DNA from: UKL13-2 sp947085425
Lineage (GTDB): Bacteria > Pseudomonadota > Gammaproteobacteria > Burkholderiales > Usitatibacteraceae
Length of the DNA stretch: 64,000 nucleotides
Assembly: GCA_947085425.1 (NCBI GenBank)
Contig: CAMTWK010000004.1
Span: 62,001-126,000, forward strand
Direction of reading: 5' to 3'
A program made the position numbers and the translations under genes. Each line of letters starts with the position of its first letter. Within the stretch, counting starts at the first letter, position 1. Of this stretch, positions 29,626 through 37,584 are shown in pieces. A model generated the notes under the pieces. That model was not told the DNA's origin. It did not search any database and saw only the letters and a program-made list of their open reading frames with translations.

Positions 29626-31527
29626 ATGACATCGTTTACCATTAACGAGCGCGCCGTATTAGCTTTTGTTCACGATGTCACCATGGTCGCGATTTCGTGG
29701 GCGGCAGCAATTGAATTATTCATGTTGGCGAGCAGCCCCCCCGGCGCTTTCACCAACGGTGGCCTATGGCTGATTCTATTGGTCGCCATTCCCGTGCAGG
29801 CGCTGGTCGCCACCATATTCGGCATGTATCAAGGCTTATGGCGTTACGCCAGCCTGCCGGATGTGCAACGAATTGTCGCGACTGTCGGCGCGGGTTCCTT
29901 TGCCGTAGCGCTGACCCTGTGGGTTGGGGATTGGTTAGGCGCACTGACCGCCTCTCATTTCATCGTGCAGGCGCTATTGCTTATTGTATTGATGGCCGGC
30001 AGTCGTATCACTTACCGTTCGTGGAAAGAATGGTCGCTGTACGGCAAGTCGGATGATCAAGGTACGCCGGTGATTATTTTGGGTGCCGGCGACGCCGCGG
30101 TCGGGTTGCTGAAAGAATTGTTGCGCAGCCGCGATTGGCGCGTTTTGGGATTGTTAGACGATGATCCCAACAAGCGTCACCGCCTCATCCATGGGATTCG
30201 CGTCATGGGCGCGGTGGACGAACTGCCGCGCATTGCACGCACTTTAAAAATCAAACACGTCATTATTGCCATGCCGTCGGTGGCGTACCAAAAACGCCGG
30301 CAAATTATTGAAGTGTGTAATCGCGCCCGTGTAACGGTTTTAACCGCACCGAAGTTTAGCGACTTGACGGCAACCGTCAGCGCCGCGAATAAACCAGCGA
30401 CACCAAAAGTGCGCAGATTGTCCTTTGAGGATTTGGTCAAGCGTGAACCGATCTCTCTAGACGTCGAAGGACTGCATGATTTATTGACCAGCAAGGTGGT
30501 CATGGTCACGGGGGCGGGCGGTTCGATCGGCTCGGAGCTGTGCCGCCAGATTGCCGCATATCAGCCGTCGATGTTGGTATTGTTTGAACAAAATGAATAC
30601 GCACAATACAAAATCGAGCAATCGTTGCGGGATGAGTTTGAAAACCTGCCGATTGCCATTGTGATTGGTGATGTCAAAAACATCAGGCGTGTCAATCAAG
30701 CCATGCACCAATATTCGCCTGCGATTGTGTTCCACGCCGCGGCGTACAAACATGTGCCGTTGATGGAAGAGTCGAATGCTTGGGAGGCCGTTCAAAACAA
30801 TGTGTTGGGCACGATGGTGTTGGCGCGTTCGGCCATTGAATATGGTGTGAAAAAATTCGTATTGATTTCCACCGATAAGGCGGTGAACCCCACCAACGTC
30901 ATGGGTGCCACCAAACGATTGTCAGAAATGGTCTGTCAAGGACTGCAGCAAACCGGTGGTACCCGATTTGAGATGGTGCGTTTCGGCAATGTGCTCGGCA
31001 GCGCCGGCAGTGTGATTGCGCGCTTCGAAGAGCAGATCGCACGCGGCGGTCCGGTCACCGTCACCCATCCTGAAATGGTGCGTTATTTCATGTCGATCCC
31101 CGAGGCGGCGCAGTTGGTGCTCCAGGCAGGTGCGATGGGCTTGGGCGGCGAAGTGTTTGTATTGGACATGGGTGAGCCGATTCGGATTGTGGATCTGGCA
31201 CACGACATGATCCGTCTGTCGGCCTCGCCGGACGAAGACATCAAGGTAATTTATTCTGGTTTGCGTCCCGGTGAAAAATTGTTTGAAGAATTACTCGCCG
31301 ACGATGAACATACCCGCGCCACGCCGCATCCAAAATTACGCGTTGCCAAGGCGCGTGAAGTCAACGGCGACTTTGTTGAAAAATTGAACCTGTGGCTGAC
31401 GCAAGATAAATTACCGGAAGACTCGGATGTGCGGCGTGATCTAAAACGTTGGGTGCCGGAGTATGTCGCGCAAGTGCGGCCCAAACTGAAGTCGGTGCCG
31501 GGAACGGGTGATCGTATCAGCGCCTAA
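29626..31527 (+). CDS. WbpM/FlaA1-like membrane nucleotide-sugar 4,6-dehydratase
   Basis: 633 residues. Four N-terminal membrane segments (about residues 12-36, 47-71, 83-101 and 109-128), then a Rossmann-like domain (VIILGAGDAAVGL, residues 149-161) and the SDR catalytic domain, with TGAGGSIGS at 295-303 and the catalytic lysine region LISTDKAVNPTNVMGATKR. This is the long type that makes UDP-4-keto-6-deoxy-HexNAc in WbpM, CapD and PglF families. Together with the upstream WecA-like enzyme it points to surface-glycan synthesis. Stops before a shared bidirectional terminator. Confidence 0.88.
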   Translation: MTSFTINERAVLAFVHDVTMVAISWAAAIELFMLASSPPGAFTNGGLWLILLVAIPVQALVATIFGMYQGLWRYASLPDVQRIVATVGAGSFAVALTLWVGDWLGALTASHFIVQALLLIVLMAGSRITYRSWKEWSLYGKSDDQGTPVIILGAGDAAVGLLKELLRSRDWRVLGLLDDDPNKRHRLIHGIRVMGAVDELPRIARTLKIKHVIIAMPSVAYQKRRQIIEVCNRARVTVLTAPKFSDLTATVSAANKPATPKVRRLSFEDLVKREPISLDVEGLHDLLTSKVVMVTGAGGSIGSELCRQIAAYQPSMLVLFEQNEYAQYKIEQSLRDEFENLPIAIVIGDVKNIRRVNQAMHQYSPAIVFHAAAYKHVPLMEESNAWEAVQNNVLGTMVLARSAIEYGVKKFVLISTDKAVNPTNVMGATKRLSEMVCQGLQQTGGTRFEMVRFGNVLGSAGSVIARFEEQIARGGPVTVTHPEMVRYFMSIPEAAQLVLQAGAMGLGGEVFVLDMGEPIRIVDLAHDMIRLSASPDEDIKVIYSGLRPGEKLFEELLADDEHTRATPHPKLRVAKAREVNGDFVEKLNLWLTQDKLPEDSDVRRDLKRWVPEYVAQVRPKLKSVPGTGDRISA

Positions 31528-31550
31528 AAATGTATTGATCTATTGCAAAT

Positions 31551-31579
31551 AAAAAACCGCGACTGGATCGCGGTTTTTT
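31551..31579. terminator. Bidirectional Rho-independent terminator
   Basis: AACCGCGA and TCGCGGTT form a stem around CTGGA, flanked by A6 on the left and T6 on the right, so it works on either strand. It lies between the converging WbpM-like and lipoprotein genes. Confidence 0.82.
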
Positions 31580-31672
31580 ATTTGCCCTCGTTATAGGCGT
31601 GTCTCAATGCGAAGCCTTGCTGCGGAGGCATTGGTTGGCTTTGAGGGTGATTTGCGAGCAATACAATCCTGT

Positions 31673-33808
31673 CTAATCCTTTACATCGATCGAAAATGAT
31701 GTGGTCAGCCCGCTTGGCGTTCTGACAGTTGCCGTCAACGCGCCTGACGATCTGGTATTGGTGCAGGCCATGACCTCGGGCGTGGTGGCGGTGGCGGGAG
31801 TGACGGTTTGTGAGGCGTCGCTTTCGACCGTTACGGCAAAATTGACCGCCCCGTCGGTGCCAGTCACATTGTCAAACGTGGAGGCCATCGCGGCAGTGTT
31901 GGGAACGATGAATGAAGTAGGTGACGAAACGATGACGCCATTGCTGGTTGCAAATGAAATGGCTGTGCCAGCCGGCATGACATTTCCCTTTGAATCCCGG
32001 ATCGTCAATTGCACTGTTTTGGACTCTTTGACAAACGTGCTTGACACGCTGCACGGAGTGAGGCCGATGGTTGGTACATTGGCAACAAGGGTTGCGTTTG
32101 TAGTAAAGCGCGGATTAGATCCCGAAAAAATCACCACCGCGTGTCCGCGTACATGTACGCTCTTGGGCGAGCCACAAGAGCCGGGTACGCTTCTGCCCAC
32201 GGTCAAATCATCGCAACTGACACCATTAAATTTTCCATCGCGGCCATCGTAGTTACCGTTGTTGTTAAAGTCAATGAATGGCTCGTTCGTGTTACGAACC
32301 CTATCTTCATTCACATCCAGCCACGCCTCAGGTAAATCGGTTGAATCGTTATTCAGATCCACTAACTCACCAATGTCAAACCAGCCATTGCCATTTTTAT
32401 CGGTGAAACTTTCCTCACCAATCGCATAGGCAAGAATGGCAATTCGGCCATTGGTGGTGCGGAAATTTTGACTGCTGAGGGTGGATGAACATGCCCCGGC
32501 AATGGTGGTGCACGAGCTGATGATCGAGCCGCCAGCCGCCGTAAAATTAACGGCGGTACCGTCCGGTACCGGATTGCTGAAACGATCGGCCAATCGTGCG
32601 GTGACCTGTGTGGTGGTTCCGTCAATTTCACCGCCCTCGATATTGAGAGTTGAAACGGACAACGAAAAACCGCCTTGCGACGGCATGCCGGTCGAGATCG
32701 TTAATTGATCTGATTGCGTGGCGATCATTTGTGTGCCAGCCACGGTCTGCGCGGTGACCCGCACCGGGGTGCTCACGGAGCCGGATTGAATGTTGGTTAC
32801 CACGAGCCCGGTGGTGGCGTCCGAGGTGGCGCTGGTGGGGGTGAGGGTAATGCCACCCACGGAAGTGTTGAGCGTAAAGCTAACCAGTTTGCCGCCGATT
32901 GGATTGCCGGCGACATCCACAACCTTAAAGGTCACCAAGGAAGTTTCTTGGCGACCGGCACCACCGGTGCCACGCAGAGAAATGGAAGTGGGCAACGCTG
33001 ACACAAACTGAATCGATCCCACCGCCGGTGCGGAGATGGTGACCGTACCCGACGAGGAAATGGTGGTGCCACTGACGGTTGCGGTGATGGTGTCCATCGA
33101 TGCGCAACCAATATCACGATAAGTGGCGTTGGCGACACCGTTGACTGTGGTGGTAGATGCGGTTAACGCGGCGCGGCCATTGGATGCACAGGGCGAAGTA
33201 AATTTAACTTCCAATGGCGTGGCAACCGCTGCGCCGCCCGCTGAAACGGTGACGCTGATGCCGGTGGTGCCAAACGCGGAAAGAACCGGCGTTTGCACTA
33301 CTATCGGACTGAGGGTGACGTTGGCCGCGCCCACCGAATAACTCAGTGTTTGCGTTAGTGTGGTGGCAGTGGTACCGGTGCCGACCTGTCCGGTCACGGT
33401 AATCGAAGACGCGCCGGACGCAGAAAAACTGGCGGAATTTAATATGACAGTAGCCAATCCTGTGGCGTCGGTTAATGCGGTCCCTGAAACCGGTGAAAAT
33501 ACGCCAAACGTCGCATCAGTGGTGAATCTGACTACCACCCCGGAAATGGGTATGCCGGTTGCTGTCTTGAAGGTAGCATTGACTTTCGCCGGGCTGACAA
33601 AAGAGATCGAGGTACGCGCGGTGGCGCTGGTAAGTTCTGTGAGGGTAATTGCCAAAGTGGGGGTGCCGTTTGCTGCCACGACCGAGTCGTTTGATACCGC
33701 GCCGCTGCCGCAGCCGGCCAACAAAAACACAGCGCCAACAAAAACCGATGTGGCCACGAATCGTTTCGTTAAAACGTCAACACCTTGAAAAAAACAGCTC
33801 ATCAACAA
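31673..33808 (-). CDS. Ig-like repeat lipoprotein with EF-hand-like calcium motifs
   Basis: 711 residues with a lipobox LLAGC (lipid Cys33). Several Thr/Val/Gly-rich Ig-like (Big_1-type) repeats run through residues about 45-460. The segment about 465-528 is rich in Asp/Asn and Gly (DKNGNGWFDIGE, DVNEDRVRNTNEP, DFNNNGNYDGRDG), resembling EF-hand/dockerin-type calcium loops. More Ig-like repeat follows, to the C-terminus. Start: the frame offers TTG at 33808, TTG at 33805 and ATG at 33802; AAAGGA lies 7 nt from the TTG at 33808. Likely an outer-membrane, calcium-stabilised surface protein. It converges with the WbpM-like gene. Confidence 0.72.
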   Translation of the reverse strand: MLMSCFFQGVDVLTKRFVATSVFVGAVFLLAGCGSGAVSNDSVVAANGTPTLAITLTELTSATARTSISFVSPAKVNATFKTATGIPISGVVVRFTTDATFGVFSPVSGTALTDATGLATVILNSASFSASGASSITVTGQVGTGTTATTLTQTLSYSVGAANVTLSPIVVQTPVLSAFGTTGISVTVSAGGAAVATPLEVKFTSPCASNGRAALTASTTTVNGVANATYRDIGCASMDTITATVSGTTISSSGTVTISAPAVGSIQFVSALPTSISLRGTGGAGRQETSLVTFKVVDVAGNPIGGKLVSFTLNTSVGGITLTPTSATSDATTGLVVTNIQSGSVSTPVRVTAQTVAGTQMIATQSDQLTISTGMPSQGGFSLSVSTLNIEGGEIDGTTTQVTARLADRFSNPVPDGTAVNFTAAGGSIISSCTTIAGACSSTLSSQNFRTTNGRIAILAYAIGEESFTDKNGNGWFDIGELVDLNNDSTDLPEAWLDVNEDRVRNTNEPFIDFNNNGNYDGRDGKFNGVSCDDLTVGRSVPGSCGSPKSVHVRGHAVVIFSGSNPRFTTNATLVANVPTIGLTPCSVSSTFVKESKTVQLTIRDSKGNVMPAGTAISFATSNGVIVSSPTSFIVPNTAAMASTFDNVTGTDGAVNFAVTVESDASQTVTPATATTPEVMACTNTRSSGALTATVRTPSGLTTSFSIDVKD

Positions 33809-33958
33809 GATCGTATCCTTTTATTTTTGCGCCGTTCGGATTTTGCGGGCATTGTGGGTGATTACCAATGCAATAGCCAAAGTATCGGTGACCTCGGTAC
33901 GCCAGTCAATAGGTCATTGTGTCTGGTGATCGGCATGCCAATGAGTGGAGATTAGGTT

Positions 33959-33986
33959 AAAAAAAATCCGCGATCAATTCGCGGAT
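33959..33986 (-). terminator. Rho-independent terminator of tRNA-Arg
   Basis: On the minus strand ATCCGCGA pairs with TCGCGGAT around a 5-base loop, followed by about eight T. It lies 80 bp beyond the tRNA 3' end. Confidence 0.75.
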
Positions 33987-34065
33987 AATGATAAAACTAC
34001 TCTATCTGCGCCGCATTTCAGCCATTTTTGCCTGAAAAACAGCGCGAATATTGAGGTTTGAAATT

Positions 34066-34142
34066 TGGTGCGCCCGACACGATTCGAACGTGCGACTTCT
34101 ACCTTCGGAGGGTAGCACTCTATCCATCTGAGCTACGGGCGC
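34066..34142 (-). tRNA. tRNA-Arg (anticodon CCG)
   Basis: 77-nt cloverleaf with the CCA end encoded. Acceptor GCGCCCG pairs with CGGGCGC. The anticodon arm is CTACC-CTCCGAA-GGTAG with anticodon CCG, decoding CGG. The T arm contains GTTCGAATC. A terminator lies downstream at 33959-33986. Confidence 0.96.
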
Positions 34143-34241
34143 GCCAACACATTTTACCAGCATGCTTCACGGTGTGGGTCGCGGATTTCTCGAATTATGC
34201 TTGATCGTGCCAATTTCAGTTTGCGACTTTACTCGTCGTGT

Positions 34242-34270
34242 TTGAGGTCGAAAGCCGACAAAGATATAAT
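34242..34270 (+). promoter_or_regulatory. Strong sigma-70-type promoter for the cytochrome gene
   Basis: TTGAGG (34242-34247), 17-bp spacer, and a perfect TATAAT (34265-34270). The start codon at 34306 follows by 36 bp, with GAGG as ribosome-binding site. Confidence 0.75.
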
Positions 34271-34305
34271 GGGCGACTTTTAATGAATTTCAGTAGAGGC
34301 ATGAG

Positions 34306-34905
34306 ATGGACGACAAACACAACGATTCAGCAGAAACCGGTTCCGCAGCCAGCCCAGTAAAAATCGCTGTGATTGTTTTTGTCGGCGCGATTTTAATGGT
34401 GGTCGGAATTGTCCTGTTGGCCAAATTTGCCGTGAGCACGTGGTCACTCGGCGCGAGCAATGAGGTGGCGAATTCAGCAGAGGTCGTCGCCAAACGGATC
34501 GCCCACCCGGTTTCGCTCGCGGTTGACCCGACAAAAGGCCCGGTGCCGGGTGTGGCTGCTGCGCCGGTTGCCAGTGCCGCCACGGTCGTAGCGGTGGCAG
34601 CGCCCGTGGTCGCAGCGGCCATCCCGGTCGCAGCGGTCAGCAGCAATGCCAAGGCAAGTGGTGAAAATATTTATAAAGCGTCTTGTTCAGCATGCCACAT
34701 GCCAGGCATTGCCGGTGCGCCAAAAAGTGGTGACAAAGCCGCCTGGGCCCCCCGTATTGCCCAAGGCAGGGAAACCCTTTACAAACACGCGGTGAGTGGA
34801 TTTCAAGGCAAAGGTGGTGTGATGCCAGCCAAAGGTGGATTTGCCAATTTGTCAGATGCGGATGTCAAAGCGGCCGTTGACTATATGATTGCCGTCAACA
34901 AATAA
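34306..34905 (+). CDS. Membrane-anchored cytochrome c5-type protein
   Basis: 199 residues. A membrane helix (about residues 18-40) anchors it in the inner membrane. A long Ala/Val/Pro-rich linker (about 70-112) follows, then a single c-type haem domain: Cys127-Ser-Ala-Cys130-His131 and the axial Met173 in GVMPAKGG, ending in a DADVKAAVDYM helix, as in cytochrome c5/CytC555. It probably shuttles electrons in the periplasm between respiratory complexes. A strong promoter precedes it and a terminator follows, so it is a single-gene unit. Confidence 0.9.
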   Translation: MDDKHNDSAETGSAASPVKIAVIVFVGAILMVVGIVLLAKFAVSTWSLGASNEVANSAEVVAKRIAHPVSLAVDPTKGPVPGVAAAPVASAATVVAVAAPVVAAAIPVAAVSSNAKASGENIYKASCSACHMPGIAGAPKSGDKAAWAPRIAQGRETLYKHAVSGFQGKGGVMPAKGGFANLSDADVKAAVDYMIAVNK

Positions 34906-34970
34906 CGAACAATTAAAATGTTCGTGAACCTTGCATGCGGTTGCAGCCGGATCATGCATGAAGTGCAAAC

Positions 34971-34998
34971 AAAAAGGGCGGATCTCCGCCCTTTCTCG
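34971..34998 (+). terminator. Rho-independent terminator
   Basis: GGGCGG and CCGCCC form the stem (34976-34990 region) around ATCT, with A-rich and T-rich flanks. It ends the cytochrome transcript just before apaH. Confidence 0.78.
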
Positions 34999-35022
34999 TT
35001 TTTCCAGATGTTGTTTTAGAAC

Positions 35023-35850
35023 ATGGCGACCATCGCCATTGGGGATGTGCAGGGTTGCTGGCTGACGCTGGAGGCGCTTTTAAGCAAACTTCGATTCCGC
35101 CGTGGGCACGATAAACTTTGGTTTGTAGGGGATCTGGTTAATCGTGGCAGCGGTTCGTTGCCATGCCTGCGTTTTGTCAAGTCGCTTGGCGACGATGCAG
35201 TCGTGGTATTGGGCAATCATGATTTGCATTTGCTCGCAGTCGCAGAGGGCATCGCCAAGTCACATCGGCTGGATACCCTGAATGATGTTTTAAATGCGCC
35301 TGATCGCGCAGATTTGCTGCTGTGGCTGCGTCGGCAAAAATTGTTGCATGTGGATCAAAACTACGCAATGGTGCATGCCGGCCTGATGCCGCAATGGTCG
35401 TGGCGAACCGCGCAAAAACTGGCCGGCGAAATCGAGCAGTCATTACGCGGCCCACGCTTCCGTGAATTGTTGACCAATATGTACGGCAATGAACCGGCAG
35501 TGTGGCGGAAATCGTTGCGCGGCCATAACAAAATGCGTTTGGCTTTGAATACCCTTACCCGCATGCGCACCATGACAACCGATGGCGCGCTTGATTTGCA
35601 ATTCAAGGGCGAACTTGCATCAACTCCAGCGGGGCGCACCCCATGGTTTGAAATGCCAACTGTGCGTCGCGCCAAACGCACCGTGATTGCCGGGCATTGG
35701 TCGGCATTGGGCCTGGTCCAAACAAACGGGTTTATCGGCCTTGATACCGGCTGTGTTTGGGGCAGGCAATTGACTGCGTTTAGGCTCGACGATCGCAAAA
35801 TATTTCAGATGCCGTCGCAGGAAAAATCCAGCAACAACCAACCCGGCTAA
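35023..35850 (+). CDS. apaH: Bis(5'-nucleosyl)-tetraphosphatase, symmetrical (Ap4A hydrolase)
   Basis: Hydrolyses diadenosine tetraphosphate (Ap4A) to ADP, controlling stress alarmones, and removes Np4 caps from RNA. The 275-residue metallophosphatase shows the three metal-binding blocks GDVQG, GDLVNRG and GNHDLHLL in order, followed by MVHAGLMPQW and IAGHWSALG. Length matches ApaH. It starts only 24 bp after the terminator of the cytochrome gene, so its promoter must overlap that region. It converges with plsC. Confidence 0.95.
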   Translation: MATIAIGDVQGCWLTLEALLSKLRFRRGHDKLWFVGDLVNRGSGSLPCLRFVKSLGDDAVVVLGNHDLHLLAVAEGIAKSHRLDTLNDVLNAPDRADLLLWLRRQKLLHVDQNYAMVHAGLMPQWSWRTAQKLAGEIEQSLRGPRFRELLTNMYGNEPAVWRKSLRGHNKMRLALNTLTRMRTMTTDGALDLQFKGELASTPAGRTPWFEMPTVRRAKRTVIAGHWSALGLVQTNGFIGLDTGCVWGRQLTAFRLDDRKIFQMPSQEKSSNNQPG

Positions 35851-35894
35851 CCGCGTGTGGCGGTGCAAGAGCGGTCTATCGGCCGTCAGCTTAT

Positions 35895-36740
35895 CTAGTC
35901 GCCCGCTTGTAAAGCCAATGGGGCGGTGCCGTCACCAAATCGTTGGTGCGACTGCGATTTGGGTACATTTAAAATGTCTGCAATGGCATTTTCAGCCGCT
36001 TCCGCAGCCTCACGGCGGTTGATTCCCGCAGTCGGAATGCCGGGCGCAAAGGTAATGGACGCCTGCAAATTGTGTTCGGCAATAATGGCGGAAATCGATT
36101 GTGAAAAAGTAATATTGCCAACAAAAACAGTGGCCGCAGAGGGGGTGCCATGAATGTCGCAATATCGAATGGCCGCCGGCGTGACGATGGCTTGATTAAC
36201 CACGGCAGGCTCAAATAACGATGTATGAAACTTGAGAAGACGGTCACCCAGCGTGGTGGTACCCTCGGGGAAAATCGCCACTGTGTCACCAGAATCGAGC
36301 ACGTCATGAATGATGGCGTTGATGCGCGTGGTGTCGCTGCGTTTTGTTCGACGCACAAAAATGGTCCCGGCCGCTTCGCACAACCAGCCGGCAATCGGCC
36401 AGTCGCGAATTTCTGATTTGGCAACAAAGCGCGACGGGTGGGTGGCGTTGATCACAAAAATATCAAGCCAGGAAACATGATTGGCGACCAGAAATAATTT
36501 TTTGCTGTCCACTTCTGGCTTGGCACCACTCGCGATCAGCGAGATATTCAGAATGCACAGCATTTTTATAGACCACAACTGCGTGATGCGCGCGCGCGCG
36601 CCCGGTGCGATGCGCGGGTAGATCAGACCGGTTACCAGCAGCCCCTGAAGCAAATGGAGGGTCATGCGGGTCCAGCGGACAAAGCGAATAAGGCGATGAG
36701 CTGGCGGGTGTGTCATATGGTCATCACTACTATGTTGCAT
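35895..36740 (-). CDS. 1-acyl-sn-glycerol-3-phosphate acyltransferase
   Basis: PlsC-family acyltransferase that makes phosphatidic acid, the phospholipid precursor, in the inner membrane. The 281-residue protein has the catalytic H-x4-D motif in NHVSWLD, the RFVAKSEI segment, VRRTKR, and the IFPEGTTTLG glycerol-phosphate-binding block. A hydrophobic N-terminal stretch (about residues 24-48) anchors it. The start may be at 36740 or at 36716 (MTHPPAH). It lies 7 bp after the prepilin gene and on the same strand, so it may be the last gene of the pilus transcript by position only. Confidence 0.88.
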   Translation of the reverse strand: MQHSSDDHMTHPPAHRLIRFVRWTRMTLHLLQGLLVTGLIYPRIAPGARARITQLWSIKMLCILNISLIASGAKPEVDSKKLFLVANHVSWLDIFVINATHPSRFVAKSEIRDWPIAGWLCEAAGTIFVRRTKRSDTTRINAIIHDVLDSGDTVAIFPEGTTTLGDRLLKFHTSLFEPAVVNQAIVTPAAIRYCDIHGTPSAATVFVGNITFSQSISAIIAEHNLQASITFAPGIPTAGINRREAAEAAENAIADILNVPKSQSHQRFGDGTAPLALQAGD

Positions 36741-36747
36741 GAAAAAC

Positions 36748-37584
36748 CTAAGGTAGTTTGCCGGCCTGGACCATACGGGCGAACAAGGTGTTGAGCGAGC
36801 CCCAGGTTACCAGGTCGTCGAATTCGCCGCCTGGTGCCCCGGTAGGGCTTGGGGTATGCGATACGAACACGGCCTTTTGGCCGCTGGAGACTGCGTTAAA
36901 TTCCTCGTCACTGCCGACTACGGCGCTTGTGGGTGAGGCGGCATTCTTTCCCTGTGAAATCAACACAAAAGGAGCCGTAATCGTTAACTTGGACGCGGTG
37001 CAATAGGATTGTGGCCATGCGCCAGCGGTTGTTGGCGAGGTACCACAGACGGTAATGAGTGGCCGAGGCGTCGTGTCATTGTTGTAACTCGCGAGGCACG
37101 CCATTGTTGCTGCACTCATACCGCCGATCTTAGTGAACGGCTCGGTTACTGCAGTTGAGGGACAGCTAGTCCCGGACGTTGTCGGAATGCGCATGACCGC
37201 ATATCTGATGCGATTTTGTTGCAACCCCCATGCGTCAACCGCGAAGCCGGCGCTATCAATGGGCACCACACCTAAGGTCACAGCTGGCAGAAAACCGCTG
37301 TAGGCATTGCACACACCTGTTGCTGGGTCGACGACAGATTCGACGCCGTTATCAGCTAGGCCGGACGCGCACGGTAGCCTGCCATTGGCCATCGCAAAAC
37401 CATAGATGGCCTCCTTGACTTGCTCAAGCTGTCTGTTGGTATCGACTGTTTTTTGCATATCCAACTGTGTTGAGAGCGGAACGGCGACCATGGTGACCAG
37501 AATAGAAATAATGAGCAATACCACTGCGATTTCAATCAGTGAAAAGCCATGTGCGTTTCGAAAAGTGTTAATGGTTGGAGTCAT
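36748..37584 (-). CDS. Type IV prepilin / pseudopilin
   Basis: 278 residues. The N-terminus ends in a prepilin peptidase site, Gly13 followed by FSLIE, with Glu at mature position 5, then a hydrophobic helix (about residues 14-35). The C-terminal globular part contains several cysteines (about residues 78, 94, 140, 162, 178, 194) that may form disulfides; DsbA is encoded in this window. It overlaps the upstream 704-residue gene by 4 bp (ATGA), so it is translationally coupled. It is the only clear E5-type pilin in this cluster, hence a candidate major or tip subunit. No prepilin peptidase is present in the window. Confidence 0.8.
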   Translation of the reverse strand: MTPTINTFRNAHGFSLIEIAVVLLIISILVTMVAVPLSTQLDMQKTVDTNRQLEQVKEAIYGFAMANGRLPCASGLADNGVESVVDPATGVCNAYSGFLPAVTLGVVPIDSAGFAVDAWGLQQNRIRYAVMRIPTTSGTSCPSTAVTEPFTKIGGMSAATMACLASYNNDTTPRPLITVCGTSPTTAGAWPQSYCTASKLTITAPFVLISQGKNAASPTSAVVGSDEEFNAVSSGQKAVFVSHTPSPTGAPGGEFDDLVTWGSLNTLFARMVQAGKLP

